Of a stretch of DNA of 64,000 nt, positions 53,212 through 62,355 are shown in pieces. Each line of letters begins with the position of its first letter. The first letter of the stretch is position 1. The stretch covers positions 248,001 through 312,000 of the forward strand of contig NZ_CP043312.1 of assembly GCF_008189685.1 (NCBI RefSeq). Reading direction: 5' to 3'. Position numbers and translations under genes: made by a program. This DNA comes from Candidatus Sneabacter namystus. GTDB taxonomy: Bacteria; Pseudomonadota; Alphaproteobacteria; Rickettsiales; Rickettsiaceae. Under the pieces are notes generated by a model. It saw nothing but the letters and a program-made list of their open reading frames with translations, made no database searches and had not been told where the DNA came from.

Positions 53212-53262
53212 AAATACTATAATTCCACATGTGGTTTTCATATCCATGGAATTATAGTATTT
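53212..53262 (-). terminator. Perfect 16-bp stem-loop between dnaK and dnaJ
   Basis: AAATACTATAATTCCA at 53212-53227 is exactly complementary to 53247-53262, with a 19-base loop that itself begins with part of a CCACATGTGG palindrome. In the dnaK reading direction the stem ends in TATTTTT, so it could terminate most dnaK transcripts or protect their 3' ends, lowering dnaJ relative to dnaK. It could work on both strands. Confidence 0.55.
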
Positions 53263-53297
53263 ATAACAAGCGCATAAAAGGCTTTTGGGGGCTTTTT

Positions 53298-55181
53298 CTA
53301 CGTATCTTTGTTTTCCTGTTCAGGTTTTTCTTCTGCTTCTGTCTTATTATCTTGTTTTGTCTCTTCTTGTTGAGATTGCGCATGTTTATTAAGCGCCTCA
53401 CCGATTTTCATCATGTTATTTCTTAAACTATTTACAGAATCTTTCATAGTGCTTACATCACCTTTTTCTAATTCTGCCTTTAAATTCTTTATATCATTTT
53501 GTATCGTTTCCTTTTCATTATCGGGAATTTTATCTCCATGTTCAGAAAGTTCTTTTTCTGCTCTGTGGATTAAACTATTTGCTTCATTTTGCGTTTCAAC
53601 TTTTTCTTTATATTTTTTATCTTCCTCTGCATGTAATTCTGCATCTTTTAGCATTTTTTCAATCTCTTCTTTGCTTAGACCTCCTGCTCCGGTGATTGTT
53701 ATACTTTGTCGTTTAGATGTTGCCTTATCCAAAGCAGATACATGTACTATACCATTGGAGTCTATATCAAATTTTACTTCTATTTGTGGTACTCCTCGTG
53801 GAGCTGGTGTAATCCCTTCTAGGTTAAATTCTCCTAATAACTTGTTCAAAGAGGCCTGTTCTCTTTCTCCTTGAAATACTCTTATTGTGACAGATGGTTG
53901 ATTATCTTCTGCTGTGGAAAATATTTGGCTTTTTTCTGTTGGTACTGTGGTATTTTTTTCTATAAGTTTAGTAAACACTCCTCCTAAAGTTTCTATACCT
54001 AGGGACATAGGTGTTACATCTAATAATACTAGGTCTTTTACATTTCCTCCTAAAATACCTCCCTGTACAGCCGCACCAAGTGCTACAACTTCGTCTGGAT
54101 TAACCCCTTTATGTGGCTCTTTGCCAAAAAACTCTTTAACTTTTTGTATAATTTTTGGCATTCTTGTCATTCCCCCTACGAGTATGACCTCATCTACATC
54201 TTTGGTTGTAATTTGTGCGTCTTTAAGAGCGTTTTTACAAGGTGTAATAGTTTTGTCTATCAGATCATCTACTAAAGATTCTAATTTTGACCTAGTAATT
54301 TTTTGGTACAGATGTTTTGGGCCTGAATTATCTGCTGTTATGTACGGCAAGTTGATTTCTGTTTCTTGCATGGTAGATAATTCTTTTTTTGTTTTTTCTA
54401 CCGCTTCTTTCAATCTTTGTAAGGCTAATTGATCATTTCTAAGATCCATGCCAGATGATGTCTTAAATTCGTCTATTACAAAGTCTAATAATCTAGTATC
54501 AAAATCTTCTCCCCCTAAAAATGTATCTCCATTTGTTGATTTGACTTCAAAAACACCATCTCCTATTTCTAATACTGAAACATCAAATGTTCCTCCTCCA
54601 AGATCGTATACTACTATTGTTTTAGCTCCTGTTTTGTCAAATCCGTAAGATAGTGCTGCCGCAGTGGGCTCGTTAATAATTCTTAAAACTTCCAACCCTG
54701 CGATTTTTCCTGCATCTTTGGTTGCTTGTCTTTGAGCATCATTAAAGTAAGCAGGTACCGTGATTACAGCTTTATCTACTTTTTCGTGTAGTTTAGCTTC
54801 TGCGGTTTCTTTCATTTTTCTCAGTATGTGTGCACTGATTTCAGAAGGGGATTTTTTTTCTCCTGCTATTTCTACCCAGGCATCTCCATTTGGTGCTTTT
54901 ACAATGTTGTACGGCAGTAATTCTTGATCTTTTTTTATAGTTGGATCATCGAATCTTCTACCAATCAATCTTTTTATAGCATAGATAGTATTTTTAGGGT
55001 TGGTGACAGCCTGACGCTTTGCACTACTCCCAACAAGCATTTTCTTATTTTCTGTGCATGCTACTACAGATGGTGTGGTACGTTCTCCTTCAATATTTTC
55101 TAATACTGTAGGGCTGCTTCCATCTAGCACAGCTACACAAGAGTTGGTAGTTCCTAAATCAATTCCTATAATTTTTCCCAT
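53298..55181 (-). CDS. dnaK: Chaperone DnaK (Hsp70)
   Basis: ATP-driven chaperone, 627 residues. [29 protein letters not shown] and [13 protein letters not shown] mark the actin-like ATPase domain; the linker [17 protein letters not shown], the substrate domain, and an acidic lid with a Gln/Glu/Asp/Lys-rich tail follow. No hscA is seen in the isc cluster, so this DnaK might also serve HscB if no hscA exists elsewhere. A heat-shock-type promoter lies upstream. Confidence 0.98.
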   Translation of the reverse strand: MGKIIGIDLGTTNSCVAVLDGSSPTVLENIEGERTTPSVVACTENKKMLVGSSAKRQAVTNPKNTIYAIKRLIGRRFDDPTIKKDQELLPYNIVKAPNGDAWVEIAGEKKSPSEISAHILRKMKETAEAKLHEKVDKAVITVPAYFNDAQRQATKDAGKIAGLEVLRIINEPTAAALSYGFDKTGAKTIVVYDLGGGTFDVSVLEIGDGVFEVKSTNGDTFLGGEDFDTRLLDFVIDEFKTSSGMDLRNDQLALQRLKEAVEKTKKELSTMQETEINLPYITADNSGPKHLYQKITRSKLESLVDDLIDKTITPCKNALKDAQITTKDVDEVILVGGMTRMPKIIQKVKEFFGKEPHKGVNPDEVVALGAAVQGGILGGNVKDLVLLDVTPMSLGIETLGGVFTKLIEKNTTVPTEKSQIFSTAEDNQPSVTIRVFQGEREQASLNKLLGEFNLEGITPAPRGVPQIEVKFDIDSNGIVHVSALDKATSKRQSITITGAGGLSKEEIEKMLKDAELHAEEDKKYKEKVETQNEANSLIHRAEKELSEHGDKIPDNEKETIQNDIKNLKAELEKGDVSTMKDSVNSLRNNMMKIGEALNKHAQSQQEETKQDNKTEAEEKPEQENKDT

Positions 55182-55255
55182 AGAGCGCTTTTTTACATTA
55201 ATAAGTTTGTATATGTCAGATTTGTTAAAGTGAGCATTCTGACTTCACCGGTTAC

Positions 55256-55283
55256 ATATAGTGATGAGGTTATATTTTTCAAG
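55256..55283 (-). promoter_or_regulatory. Heat-shock (sigma-32 / RpoH-type) promoter of dnaK
   Basis: Reading leftward, CTTGAAA (complement of 55277-55283) is followed by CTATAT (complement of 55256-55261), with 18 bases between CTTG and CTATAT. This fits the alphaproteobacterial heat-shock pattern CTTG-N17/18-CYTAT-like. The dnaK start is about 75 bases downstream. The assignment is by consensus only. Confidence 0.6.
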
Positions 55284-55322
55284 ATTCGTTTGAAAAATTC
55301 ATTTTAAGAAACATGTATCTTG

Positions 55323-55862
55323 TTAGCATAATTTATAGAATGTGATTTTGGTTTTTCTAAGTATAGTTGATTTAATTTCGTTTAAGGATGGGTAATTCTG
55401 CTCTTTTAGATCTGTTTTGCAAACTATTATAGATGATTCATTTATCCAATTGTTTCTAATCAGGGATGTTATAGCTGCCTTTATAGCATTTGAAGCATGA
55501 TATGGAGGATCGAGAAACACAATATCATATACTAATCTTGCTTTAGGTAATGCTAAGGCGTTTAGCTGAATAAATGATGCATTTATACAATTTTCCTTTA
55601 TAAAAATTTTTCCGTATTTCACACATTTAACGTTGAGGTCTATTAATGTTGCGTGTTTTGCTCCTCTTGACAGTGCTTCAAAGGCGAAACTTCCGCTACC
55701 TGCAAATAAATCAAGTATATTTGCGTTGTAAAAATGCAGTTCAGAATTATGTTCCATAGTATTGAAAATTGCTTCTCTTATAACGCTGGTCATAGGTCTG
55801 TATAAGTGCCCTTTTACATATGGTAAAGATTTATTTTTTAAATATCCTTTTAATATTTTCAT
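55323..55862 (-). CDS. rsmD: 16S rRNA guanine-N2 methyltransferase RsmD
   Basis: Methylates G966 of 16S rRNA. MKILKGYLKNKSL at the start, RPMTSVIREAIFNTM, the SAM site ILDLFAGSGSFAFEALSRGA and catalytic FLDPPYH identify RsmD. The length of 179 residues is normal. It stands alone between the dnaK promoter and the GTA tail gene. Confidence 0.94.
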   Translation of the reverse strand: MKILKGYLKNKSLPYVKGHLYRPMTSVIREAIFNTMEHNSELHFYNANILDLFAGSGSFAFEALSRGAKHATLIDLNVKCVKYGKIFIKENCINASFIQLNALALPKARLVYDIVFLDPPYHASNAIKAAITSLIRNNWINESSIIVCKTDLKEQNYPSLNEIKSTILRKTKITFYKLC

Positions 55863-55978
55863 TTTCGGCTCTATAGATCAGATAGTTTTTCATTGTAGCA
55901 TTTTGTTAAAGTATTAGTGCCGACATAATGATGTGTTATACGATCTTTATTCTTTCTAATTAGATAGTAAATTTGGTC

Positions 55979-58492
55979 GTGAGTAAAAATCGAAAATGTC
56001 TTGCTCAGCTCGAGCAGAAGTTTGAATTTTCTGTTACTTCTTCATCAGATTATATTACTCATATGCCTTTTGTTTTGGGTATAGGTTTAATTGATGGAAT
56101 TTATTTATATTTAGATGAGCATGTGTTTGTTATAGGTATATGTGAAGGTCCTGTAGATGATATAAAATCATTCTTTATAAATCATCAAACAATCCCTCTT
56201 GATACTTATAAGTACATGTTATTTTATGATCAAGATGTATTGAAGGAATCTCCGCATCTTAGTTTTGAAGAAAGGGCACACCTTATAAAATACAGGAACT
56301 TTATTCGTCTTTGGGTATATATAGTATTTATGAGGTCTGATTTTATGCATTTAAAAGACGGTTTATCTACTTTCTCGTTTTTAGTGCAAAATGGTTCACA
56401 TGGTCATAAGGAGCGCATAGAAAAAATCAGGGGGATAAATATCATTCCTGGATCTGGAGAGTTTGTGTGCGATACAATGCGTGTTGATTTGCGTAAAGAT
56501 TATGAAATAGAAAAGCCTGTAAATTATTCTTTGTCTGACTCTCGTACCACTGAAGTAACTACGTATGCTGTAGAAAATTTACAATATCTAAAAAATGAGT
56601 TGAAACGAGTTGAATGGGTATCTGTAGTGGTGTGTTGGTATGGTGATGATATGTGTATCACGAAGTGTAATATTGCACCTCGAGTGGAAAATAGTGTTGA
56701 GGATCTGGATGGCGGATCCTACAGCATAGAATGGAAAGTTGCTAATTGGGATCGTAAAACGTGTAAAAAAGTTGGCGTAGATAAAGACGTGTTGCGTTAC
56801 GGTGGAACAATGAATGATGATAGTTTATTGCGGTATATCATCGAGTTAAAAAAACGAGGATATCAAGTGATGTTATATCCTATGATTATGATGGATGTTG
56901 AAGGGAAAAAGTGGAGAGGGCAAGTAAAGCTCATTAGTCAAGTAGACAGCATAACAGACAGCGTGAACAATTTTTTCAAAAAACAAGGTTATTTTGATTT
57001 TATTATACATTACGCCAAGATGTGTGCTGAGCATATTGATGCTTTTATCATAGGTTCCGAGATGGTTGAAGTAACTTCAATACGTGATCGTGTTGCAGGT
57101 AAAAATATTTTTCCTGCTGTGAATAATCTAAAAGAATTAGCGAAGGAAGTAAAAAGCATTTTTTCTGCTCGAAAAAAAGAAGGAAATGTAGTGGTTACTT
57201 ATGCAGCGGACTGGTCAGAATACTATCATTTAGACCGCTCTATGCATCATCTAGACTCTTTGTGGTCCGATGAAAATATAGATGTAGTGGGTATTGATGC
57301 TTATTTTCCTTTAACCGATTGTGTTGAAGGTAATATTACTTATCAAGATATAGTACGAGGATGGCAATGTGGTAATCAATTTGACTATTTTGTTGATGAT
57401 AAAGGAGTCAGACATGCGTATAAATCCGATAAATATGCTTTGAAAAATATTGAGTATTGGTGGGAAAATGATCATTTTGATGAAGAGGGGGTAAAAACAT
57501 CCTGGGTGCCTCGTAGTAAAAAAATATGGTTTACTGAGTATGGATTTGCATCTATTGATAAAACTACAAATCAGCCAAACGTTTTTTTTGACATAAGTGG
57601 GTTGTGCGAAACTTCTAATATCCCGCAACATTCTAAAAAATTTGTAGATTTTGCAATACAAGAAGATGCTATTAGGGCGACTTTAGATTTTTGGCATAAA
57701 AGGCCATTTGTAGAAAATTTATTTCTATGGTGTTGGGATATGAGATATCCAGTTTGGCCAAAGAGTACCATATGGAAAGATGGTGCAAATTGGAAACTTG
57801 GTCATTGGGTTAATGGTAAACTGTCTGGAGTATGCGTTGGTGACATTATAGCGGAATTATTTCTACGTTGCGGTGTGAAGAATTTTGAAATACATGATGA
57901 TGTAAAGATGATCGTGCCTGGCATTGTTCTTGATTATAATCTGTCTTGTGAGCAGTTGCTTGATCGTGTTAGTAAGCTTTACTCTCTTACTATTTGCATA
58001 AACGAAAAAGGAGTTATCGAGGTGAGAAGGCTACATAGTATAGGTGAAGATAAAAAGGTAATCAAAGGTGAAGATTTGATACCGATAGATGGTGAATTAA
58101 TCAAAACCGATACAACTTCTATACTTGGATTGACAGGTAATTTTGCTTTGCAATACTATGAATTTCCATCATTTTCTGCAAATAAAATTCCTGTAAAAAA
58201 ATTAAGGCGTGATGTCGAATATAAATATTTGCATACGCATGGCCATTTTGATGTTATTTTCTTACCATTTTGCTTTGATAGACAAAAAGTACCATACATC
58301 ATCGAAGATTTTATAGATGCCAGGCAAGCTTCTAATGCTGTTATACAATTTAGGGTGCCAGCATTTTTTGGAATTAGATCTGGTGATGTGGTTCGTGTAG
58401 TTGAAGGTGATATGGATATACTAGCTAAGGTACTAAAATGTGTGACAAGCGATCAAGTATCTAAAATATCAGCACTAATTGTTTATAGTTGA
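55979..58492 (+). CDS. GTA host-specificity protein with TIM-barrel domain (gp15-like)
   Basis: Tail-tip protein related to Rhodobacter GTA gp15. VIGICEGPVDDIKSFFINHQ is the typical N-domain segment. From about 200 to 590 lies the GTA TIM-barrel (YGDDMCI, FIIGSEMVEV, ADWSEYYHLD, IDAYFPLTD, KIWFTEYGFASIDKTTNQPN, FLWCWDMRYPVWP). A phage-tail-3-like region follows to the end. The length of 837 residues is well below the roughly 1300 I recall for gp15: the hydrophobic glycine-rich N-terminus and part of the C-terminus are missing. The start is uncertain (GTG at 55979 or TTG at 55973). A GTA holin follows. Confidence 0.88.
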   Translation: MSKNRKCLAQLEQKFEFSVTSSSDYITHMPFVLGIGLIDGIYLYLDEHVFVIGICEGPVDDIKSFFINHQTIPLDTYKYMLFYDQDVLKESPHLSFEERAHLIKYRNFIRLWVYIVFMRSDFMHLKDGLSTFSFLVQNGSHGHKERIEKIRGINIIPGSGEFVCDTMRVDLRKDYEIEKPVNYSLSDSRTTEVTTYAVENLQYLKNELKRVEWVSVVVCWYGDDMCITKCNIAPRVENSVEDLDGGSYSIEWKVANWDRKTCKKVGVDKDVLRYGGTMNDDSLLRYIIELKKRGYQVMLYPMIMMDVEGKKWRGQVKLISQVDSITDSVNNFFKKQGYFDFIIHYAKMCAEHIDAFIIGSEMVEVTSIRDRVAGKNIFPAVNNLKELAKEVKSIFSARKKEGNVVVTYAADWSEYYHLDRSMHHLDSLWSDENIDVVGIDAYFPLTDCVEGNITYQDIVRGWQCGNQFDYFVDDKGVRHAYKSDKYALKNIEYWWENDHFDEEGVKTSWVPRSKKIWFTEYGFASIDKTTNQPNVFFDISGLCETSNIPQHSKKFVDFAIQEDAIRATLDFWHKRPFVENLFLWCWDMRYPVWPKSTIWKDGANWKLGHWVNGKLSGVCVGDIIAELFLRCGVKNFEIHDDVKMIVPGIVLDYNLSCEQLLDRVSKLYSLTICINEKGVIEVRRLHSIGEDKKVIKGEDLIPIDGELIKTDTTSILGLTGNFALQYYEFPSFSANKIPVKKLRRDVEYKYLHTHGHFDVIFLPFCFDRQKVPYIIEDFIDARQASNAVIQFRVPAFFGIRSGDVVRVVEGDMDILAKVLKCVTSDQVSKISALIVYS

Positions 58493-58578
58493 AAGATTTG
58501 TAACTAGAAGCTATTAGTGCAAGAAGCCAATTGTTGTAGTCTGCTTATACATAATTGCTAAACAATAAAGGTATTTTT

Positions 58579-59016
58579 ATGTTAACGTTATTTGCTTCTC
58601 TTATAGGTTTTTTTGGATCTATCTTTCCAGAAATAATAAAACTTTTTCGCGAAAAGTCAGACAAAGCGCATGAGTTGAAAATTTTAGAGAAGCAAATGGA
58701 ATATAATAATATGTCCATTGCTCATTTGGCAGAGATAGAAAGTGATATTGCGAGCAACAATATTTTGTACAAGACGTACAAAACAAATATATTGTGGATA
58801 GATGCTTTGAATGGAACAGTAAGACCAGTACTTGCTTACGGTTTTTTTATTATCTATGCGTGGATGAAGATACGACAAAGTGTAATAGCATCACATCTTT
58901 CCCTCTTAGGGCAAGTTGGTCTTTTGTGGACTGAGAACGATCAAGCTATCTTTGCAGGTATTATAAGCTTTTATTTTGGACAAAGGACCTTCAGCAAGCT
59001 TCGTAAATCTTTTTAA
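58579..59016 (+). CDS. GTA-type three-transmembrane holin
   Basis: 145-residue membrane protein. Segments lie at about 2-17, 84-101 and 119-133. The first is followed by a charged, probably coiled region (KSDKAHELKILEKQMEYNNM). The pattern, including LNGTVRPVLAYGFFIIYAW and AIISFYFGQRTFSK-like end, fits the GTA 3TM holin family, which releases endolysin for particle exit. The ATG at 58579 has AAAGG upstream and is preferred over a TTG 24 bases before. It converges with rmuC, overlapping by 4 bases. Confidence 0.8.
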   Translation: MLTLFASLIGFFGSIFPEIIKLFREKSDKAHELKILEKQMEYNNMSIAHLAEIESDIASNNILYKTYKTNILWIDALNGTVRPVLAYGFFIIYAWMKIRQSVIASHLSLLGQVGLLWTENDQAIFAGIISFYFGQRTFSKLRKSF

Positions 59017-60269
59017 CTGTGCAAATTGTTTATATTAACAGGAAGGTAGCGCGTTGGCGTGGTTTTTGTTATAGCGCTTGGTTTTTTAGACTGTATTCCA
59101 AATTGTGCGAGTCTTTCTACAGACTTGGATAAGTTTTTGTTAAAGATGGAAGATAGTCTATCGTAATTATTGCATAAATTGCTAATGTTACTTCCTATTT
59201 TGTTTCCCTGTTCAGCTACATCAGAGATGGAATTGAGCATTGTGCTAACTTCATTCAGTATCGCGTTATAGCTCAAGATTTGTTTATTTTCTGCTATTTG
59301 GCGTTTTACTATGTACAACATATTCATCAGTCCGGTGGGGCCAACCGGAAAGATATTTGCATTCCAAGCACGTGGTAAAAAGCTGTTATCTAAAGAATTT
59401 ATTCTTTCCACAAGAGATTCTGTGTGTAAAAACATTAGCGTTATTACGTTTTTGCAAGATATTTTGTCGTCTGTCATATTGTTACGCAATGCTTTGTCGT
59501 ACCCTTTTCCAGACAATGATTTTAGGTGTCTATTTAATGATTTAACCAATAGTTCGTCTTTATTATCTGTTTCATTATCTTGTTTATTTAAGTTAAGTAA
59601 CTTTGAGGCTTTTGCGTCTACTATCATAAAATTGTTATTTGGCAAAAATATTACAACGTCTGGTCTATAGATTTTATCAGCATCTTTTAGAGTATATTGA
59701 GTTTTGAAATCTATATCAGGATTCAGTCCAGAAGATGATAATATGTTTAATAATGTTATTTCTGTTAGATTGCAGGAATATGTGGGAGATAATAAGGAAA
59801 GTTTCAAATCTTCTATAAAGGTTCCTGATTTTTCTACTTCTTTTTCAAGAGTTGAGATATGCCCTAGAAGTTTTTGGACTTCATTTTTTAGCTCTTGTGT
59901 CGTTTTGGAGATTTTTTGATCATACTGTATTTGAGAAGTTTTTGTTTCGTGTTGATGTGCGCTTAATAATTTCGTTGTCAGTTTTGTGCATAACTCTGCT
60001 AATGTATTTTCTGTGGATTGTAATAAAGCTTTGCTTACTTCAGCTTCGGAGGAAAATTTCTCTTTATAAAGTTGTAATGTTGTGGAAAGATGCTGAATTT
60101 TTTCTAGATTTTCTAATTTTTCTGTATTCAAAATTTCAATCCTTTCTTGATATTTTGACGTGTCCGAAGAAAGTGATTTGATAGAAGCTCTCGAGTATAA
60201 CAACGCAATTATCAATGCCACTGTTGTAATTGATAATAAAAATAAAGAAGGGGATAATATGTATGTCAT
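59013..60269 (-). CDS. rmuC: DNA recombination protein RmuC
   Basis: Membrane-tethered putative nuclease that limits inversions at short repeats. One N-terminal membrane segment (about 5-24), a long coiled coil (about 32-165), and then the PD-(D/E)XK-like core with YRPDVVIFLPNNNFMIVDAK and LPRAWNANIFPVGPTGLMN. The length of 418 residues is normal. It is encoded 28 bases after rnhA. Confidence 0.93.
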   Translation of the reverse strand: MTYILSPSLFLLSITTVALIIALLYSRASIKSLSSDTSKYQERIEILNTEKLENLEKIQHLSTTLQLYKEKFSSEAEVSKALLQSTENTLAELCTKLTTKLLSAHQHETKTSQIQYDQKISKTTQELKNEVQKLLGHISTLEKEVEKSGTFIEDLKLSLLSPTYSCNLTEITLLNILSSSGLNPDIDFKTQYTLKDADKIYRPDVVIFLPNNNFMIVDAKASKLLNLNKQDNETDNKDELLVKSLNRHLKSLSGKGYDKALRNNMTDDKISCKNVITLMFLHTESLVERINSLDNSFLPRAWNANIFPVGPTGLMNMLYIVKRQIAENKQILSYNAILNEVSTMLNSISDVAEQGNKIGSNISNLCNNYDRLSSIFNKNLSKSVERLAQFGIQSKKPSAITKTTPTRYLPVNINNLHS

Positions 60270-60297
60270 CAGGAAAATATGTAACTAATCTGGAGGT

Positions 60298-60726
60298 TTA
60301 AATTCGTTTTGCCAATGTTGCTAGCGAATCTGCTATTTCGTTTCCTACATTGCCTGCATGCGCTTTAACGAGCTTCCAGGTTATTTTATGTATTTTTATG
60401 TACTCATAAATTTCCTTCCACATATCTAAATTTTTTATAATAGCCTTGTTACTAGTTTTCCAGTTAGATTTTTCCCATTTGTAAATCCATTGTGAGGCAC
60501 CAAGCTGCAAATATTGACTGTCTGTATAAATTGTTATGGTAGATGGTGTTTTTAGCAATCTCAGTGTCTTTATTGCTGCCATCATTTCCATTTGATTGTT
60601 TGTTGTATGAGGGTGAGAGCCTTTTAGGAATTTGCCTATTGTTCCAAATAAGATAAAAACCCCCCATCCTCCTGGCCCAGGATTATGAGAACAAGCTCCG
60701 TCTGTATAAGCTATTATTTCATCCAT
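60298..60726 (-). CDS. rnhA: Ribonuclease HI
   Basis: Cuts RNA in RNA/DNA hybrids. The four acidic active-site residues are in YTDGACSHNPGPGGWG, NNQMEMMAAI, YTDSQYLQLG and NEIADSLATLA. The length of 142 residues is normal. rmuC follows it on the same strand. Confidence 0.97.
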   Translation of the reverse strand: MDEIIAYTDGACSHNPGPGGWGVFILFGTIGKFLKGSHPHTTNNQMEMMAAIKTLRLLKTPSTITIYTDSQYLQLGASQWIYKWEKSNWKTSNKAIIKNLDMWKEIYEYIKIHKITWKLVKAHAGNVGNEIADSLATLAKRI

Positions 60727-60938
60727 TCTTATTACATTTTCTATTTCTGAATTTTTCTAATGATAATACGATATCTTTGTACGGAATTATATTTTTTGTA
60801 TTATTTACTTTTTCTTTACTGAAATGAGTATTGTTTCTTCAATCCTAGGTTGGGATAATATGTTTCTATGGCATCAACGTTTTGTAAGAAAAAGTGAAGC
60901 TCACCATATTGATTTCTTATTGTTGAATTTTTGCATCA

Positions 60939-60963
60939 AAAAAGCCTATTGTACAGGTTTTTT
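60939..60963 (+). terminator. Terminator-like hairpin in the rnhA-desaturase gap
   Basis: AAAAAGCCT at 60939-60947 pairs with AGGTTTTTT at 60955-60963 (one G-T pair) around a seven-base loop, leaving a run of T at the end. It resembles an intrinsic terminator reading rightward. Confidence 0.45.
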
Positions 60964-61058
60964 AGATAAAAATTTTGGTAAAACTAATTTTGTATCTTTA
61001 CTGTTTTGTTTGTATATTTATATACAATTTTTATTCTTATAGACGTATAATCTGGTAG

Positions 61059-61087
61059 TTGTAGAGAGTGTTGTGTTATGCTAGAAT
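61059..61087 (+). promoter_or_regulatory. Sigma-70 promoter for the desaturase
   Basis: TTGTAG at 61059-61064, a 17-base spacer, then TAGAAT at 61082-61087, about 31 bases before the start codon. Confidence 0.5.
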
Positions 61088-61118
61088 GAGGGGCTAATAA
61101 CCAAGAAAATAGACGGTA

Positions 61119-62318
61119 ATGTTAAACATTTATTCCAGAATTAAAGCGTACATAAAGGATTTGTATATTCCTGCTGTGTTTATATTGCTCGTGTATCCAG
61201 TTTTGCTTTTTTTTGCCGCTTTTTTTTATATCAAGTCTTTTGGTTTTGGACTGTTTGAGTGTCTGCTCGCTATTTGCAGTTATTATGTTATCAATATTAC
61301 TGTTGGAATTGGTTTGCATAGACTGTGGGCTCATAATACTTATACTGTCAACAAAGTAGTAGAATACATTCTGGCTTTTTTTGCTTCAGCAACCCTACAA
61401 GGCCCTATATTGAAATGGTCTTCTGATCACGCTAAACATCATGCCTATACTGACACAGACAAAGATCCTCATTCTCCTAGTAACTTTGGTGGAGGTGTTA
61501 GAGGGTTTTTATGGTCTCATATAGGCTGGATGCTTGTGAAAGATAGTGTGAATGCAAGTTTTGATAAAGGAGTCTTGAAAAGATTAGGGCGTAATAAAAT
61601 TGTCGTTTTTCAGTTTAAGCACTATCTTAGTTTAGCAGTGTTCACGAATAGCGTTTTTCCTGCTATGTTAGGTTTTTTAAGTGATATGTCGATAAAAGGC
61701 GTACTTGCTGGTTTCATATTTTGTGGTATAGGTAGAGCTTTACAGCAGCATGCTACTTTTTGTGTAAATTCTGCCTTGCATTACTTTGGGGATAAAACGT
61801 ATGACGACAGTACTGCCGGAGATATGCCATTCATGGCTATCTTTCTTTTAGGTGAGAATTGGCATAATTTTCATCATGCCTTCCCTTCAGATTATCGAAA
61901 TGGAGTAAAGTGGTATCATTTTGATGTTCATAAGTGGATTATTTGGTCCTTATGTAAGATTGGTTTGGCTAGAAATTTGAGTAGAGCTTCGGATGTGCGT
62001 ATTTTCGCCAAAAGAAAAGCTATTATGTCATCTTATCTTGAGAATAAATTGAAAGATTGGAAATCTTTGCAAGATGCAGTGGAGTCTTGGAAGAATGTAG
62101 CCTCAGATAAGGCTAGGAAAAAGGTTTTTGAAAGTTACGATTTTTACAATTCACGCTTAGCTTCGTTGTCTTTTAAGATAAAAAATATGATGGAATCTCA
62201 AGAATTATCCAAGAAGGTTGTTCAAGAAATGAGTCATCTTTTAGACATTTTTGAAAAAGAGTTTGAAATTTTAAGAAGGAATGTGAGTACAATTTGCGTT
62301 ACAGATACGCTTATTTAA
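61119..62318 (+). CDS. Acyl-CoA/acyl-lipid delta-9-type fatty acid desaturase with C-terminal extension
   Basis: Di-iron membrane desaturase that would place a double bond in acyl chains using oxygen. All three histidine boxes are intact: HRLWAH (67-72), HAKHH (104-108) and NWHNFHH (247-253), as is SALHYFGDKTY. Four hydrophobic stretches flank them (about 18-37, 45-65, 170-190, 192-207). From about residue 300 a roughly 100-residue charged helical extension follows, which I do not recognise. In my experience such enzymes are not typical of Rickettsiales, which otherwise make unsaturated chains anaerobically. It is a single-gene unit with its own promoter. Confidence 0.92.
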   Translation: MLNIYSRIKAYIKDLYIPAVFILLVYPVLLFFAAFFYIKSFGFGLFECLLAICSYYVINITVGIGLHRLWAHNTYTVNKVVEYILAFFASATLQGPILKWSSDHAKHHAYTDTDKDPHSPSNFGGGVRGFLWSHIGWMLVKDSVNASFDKGVLKRLGRNKIVVFQFKHYLSLAVFTNSVFPAMLGFLSDMSIKGVLAGFIFCGIGRALQQHATFCVNSALHYFGDKTYDDSTAGDMPFMAIFLLGENWHNFHHAFPSDYRNGVKWYHFDVHKWIIWSLCKIGLARNLSRASDVRIFAKRKAIMSSYLENKLKDWKSLQDAVESWKNVASDKARKKVFESYDFYNSRLASLSFKIKNMMESQELSKKVVQEMSHLLDIFEKEFEILRRNVSTICVTDTLI

Positions 62319-62355
62319 TCAATAGGGTGTTGTATTTGTGACTTTAATGTATCCT

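Larger units (their letters stand above)
60727..61118. other. About 390-base gap between rnhA and the desaturase
   Basis: No convincing protein gene. A 72-codon rightward frame starts at 60824 but has no ribosome-binding site, no recognisable family and an embedded terminator-like hairpin. The gap holds that hairpin (60939-60963) and a good promoter for the desaturase (61059-61087). A short RNA ending at the hairpin is possible. Confidence 0.5.

Noticed and set aside
53914-54432. 172-codon frame opposite dnaK
   Set aside because: Mirrors a highly conserved gene; long antisense frames are common opposite dnaK.
60824-61042. 72-codon rightward open frame in the rnhA-desaturase gap
   Set aside because: No ribosome-binding site, no recognisable family, and a terminator-like hairpin lies within it.
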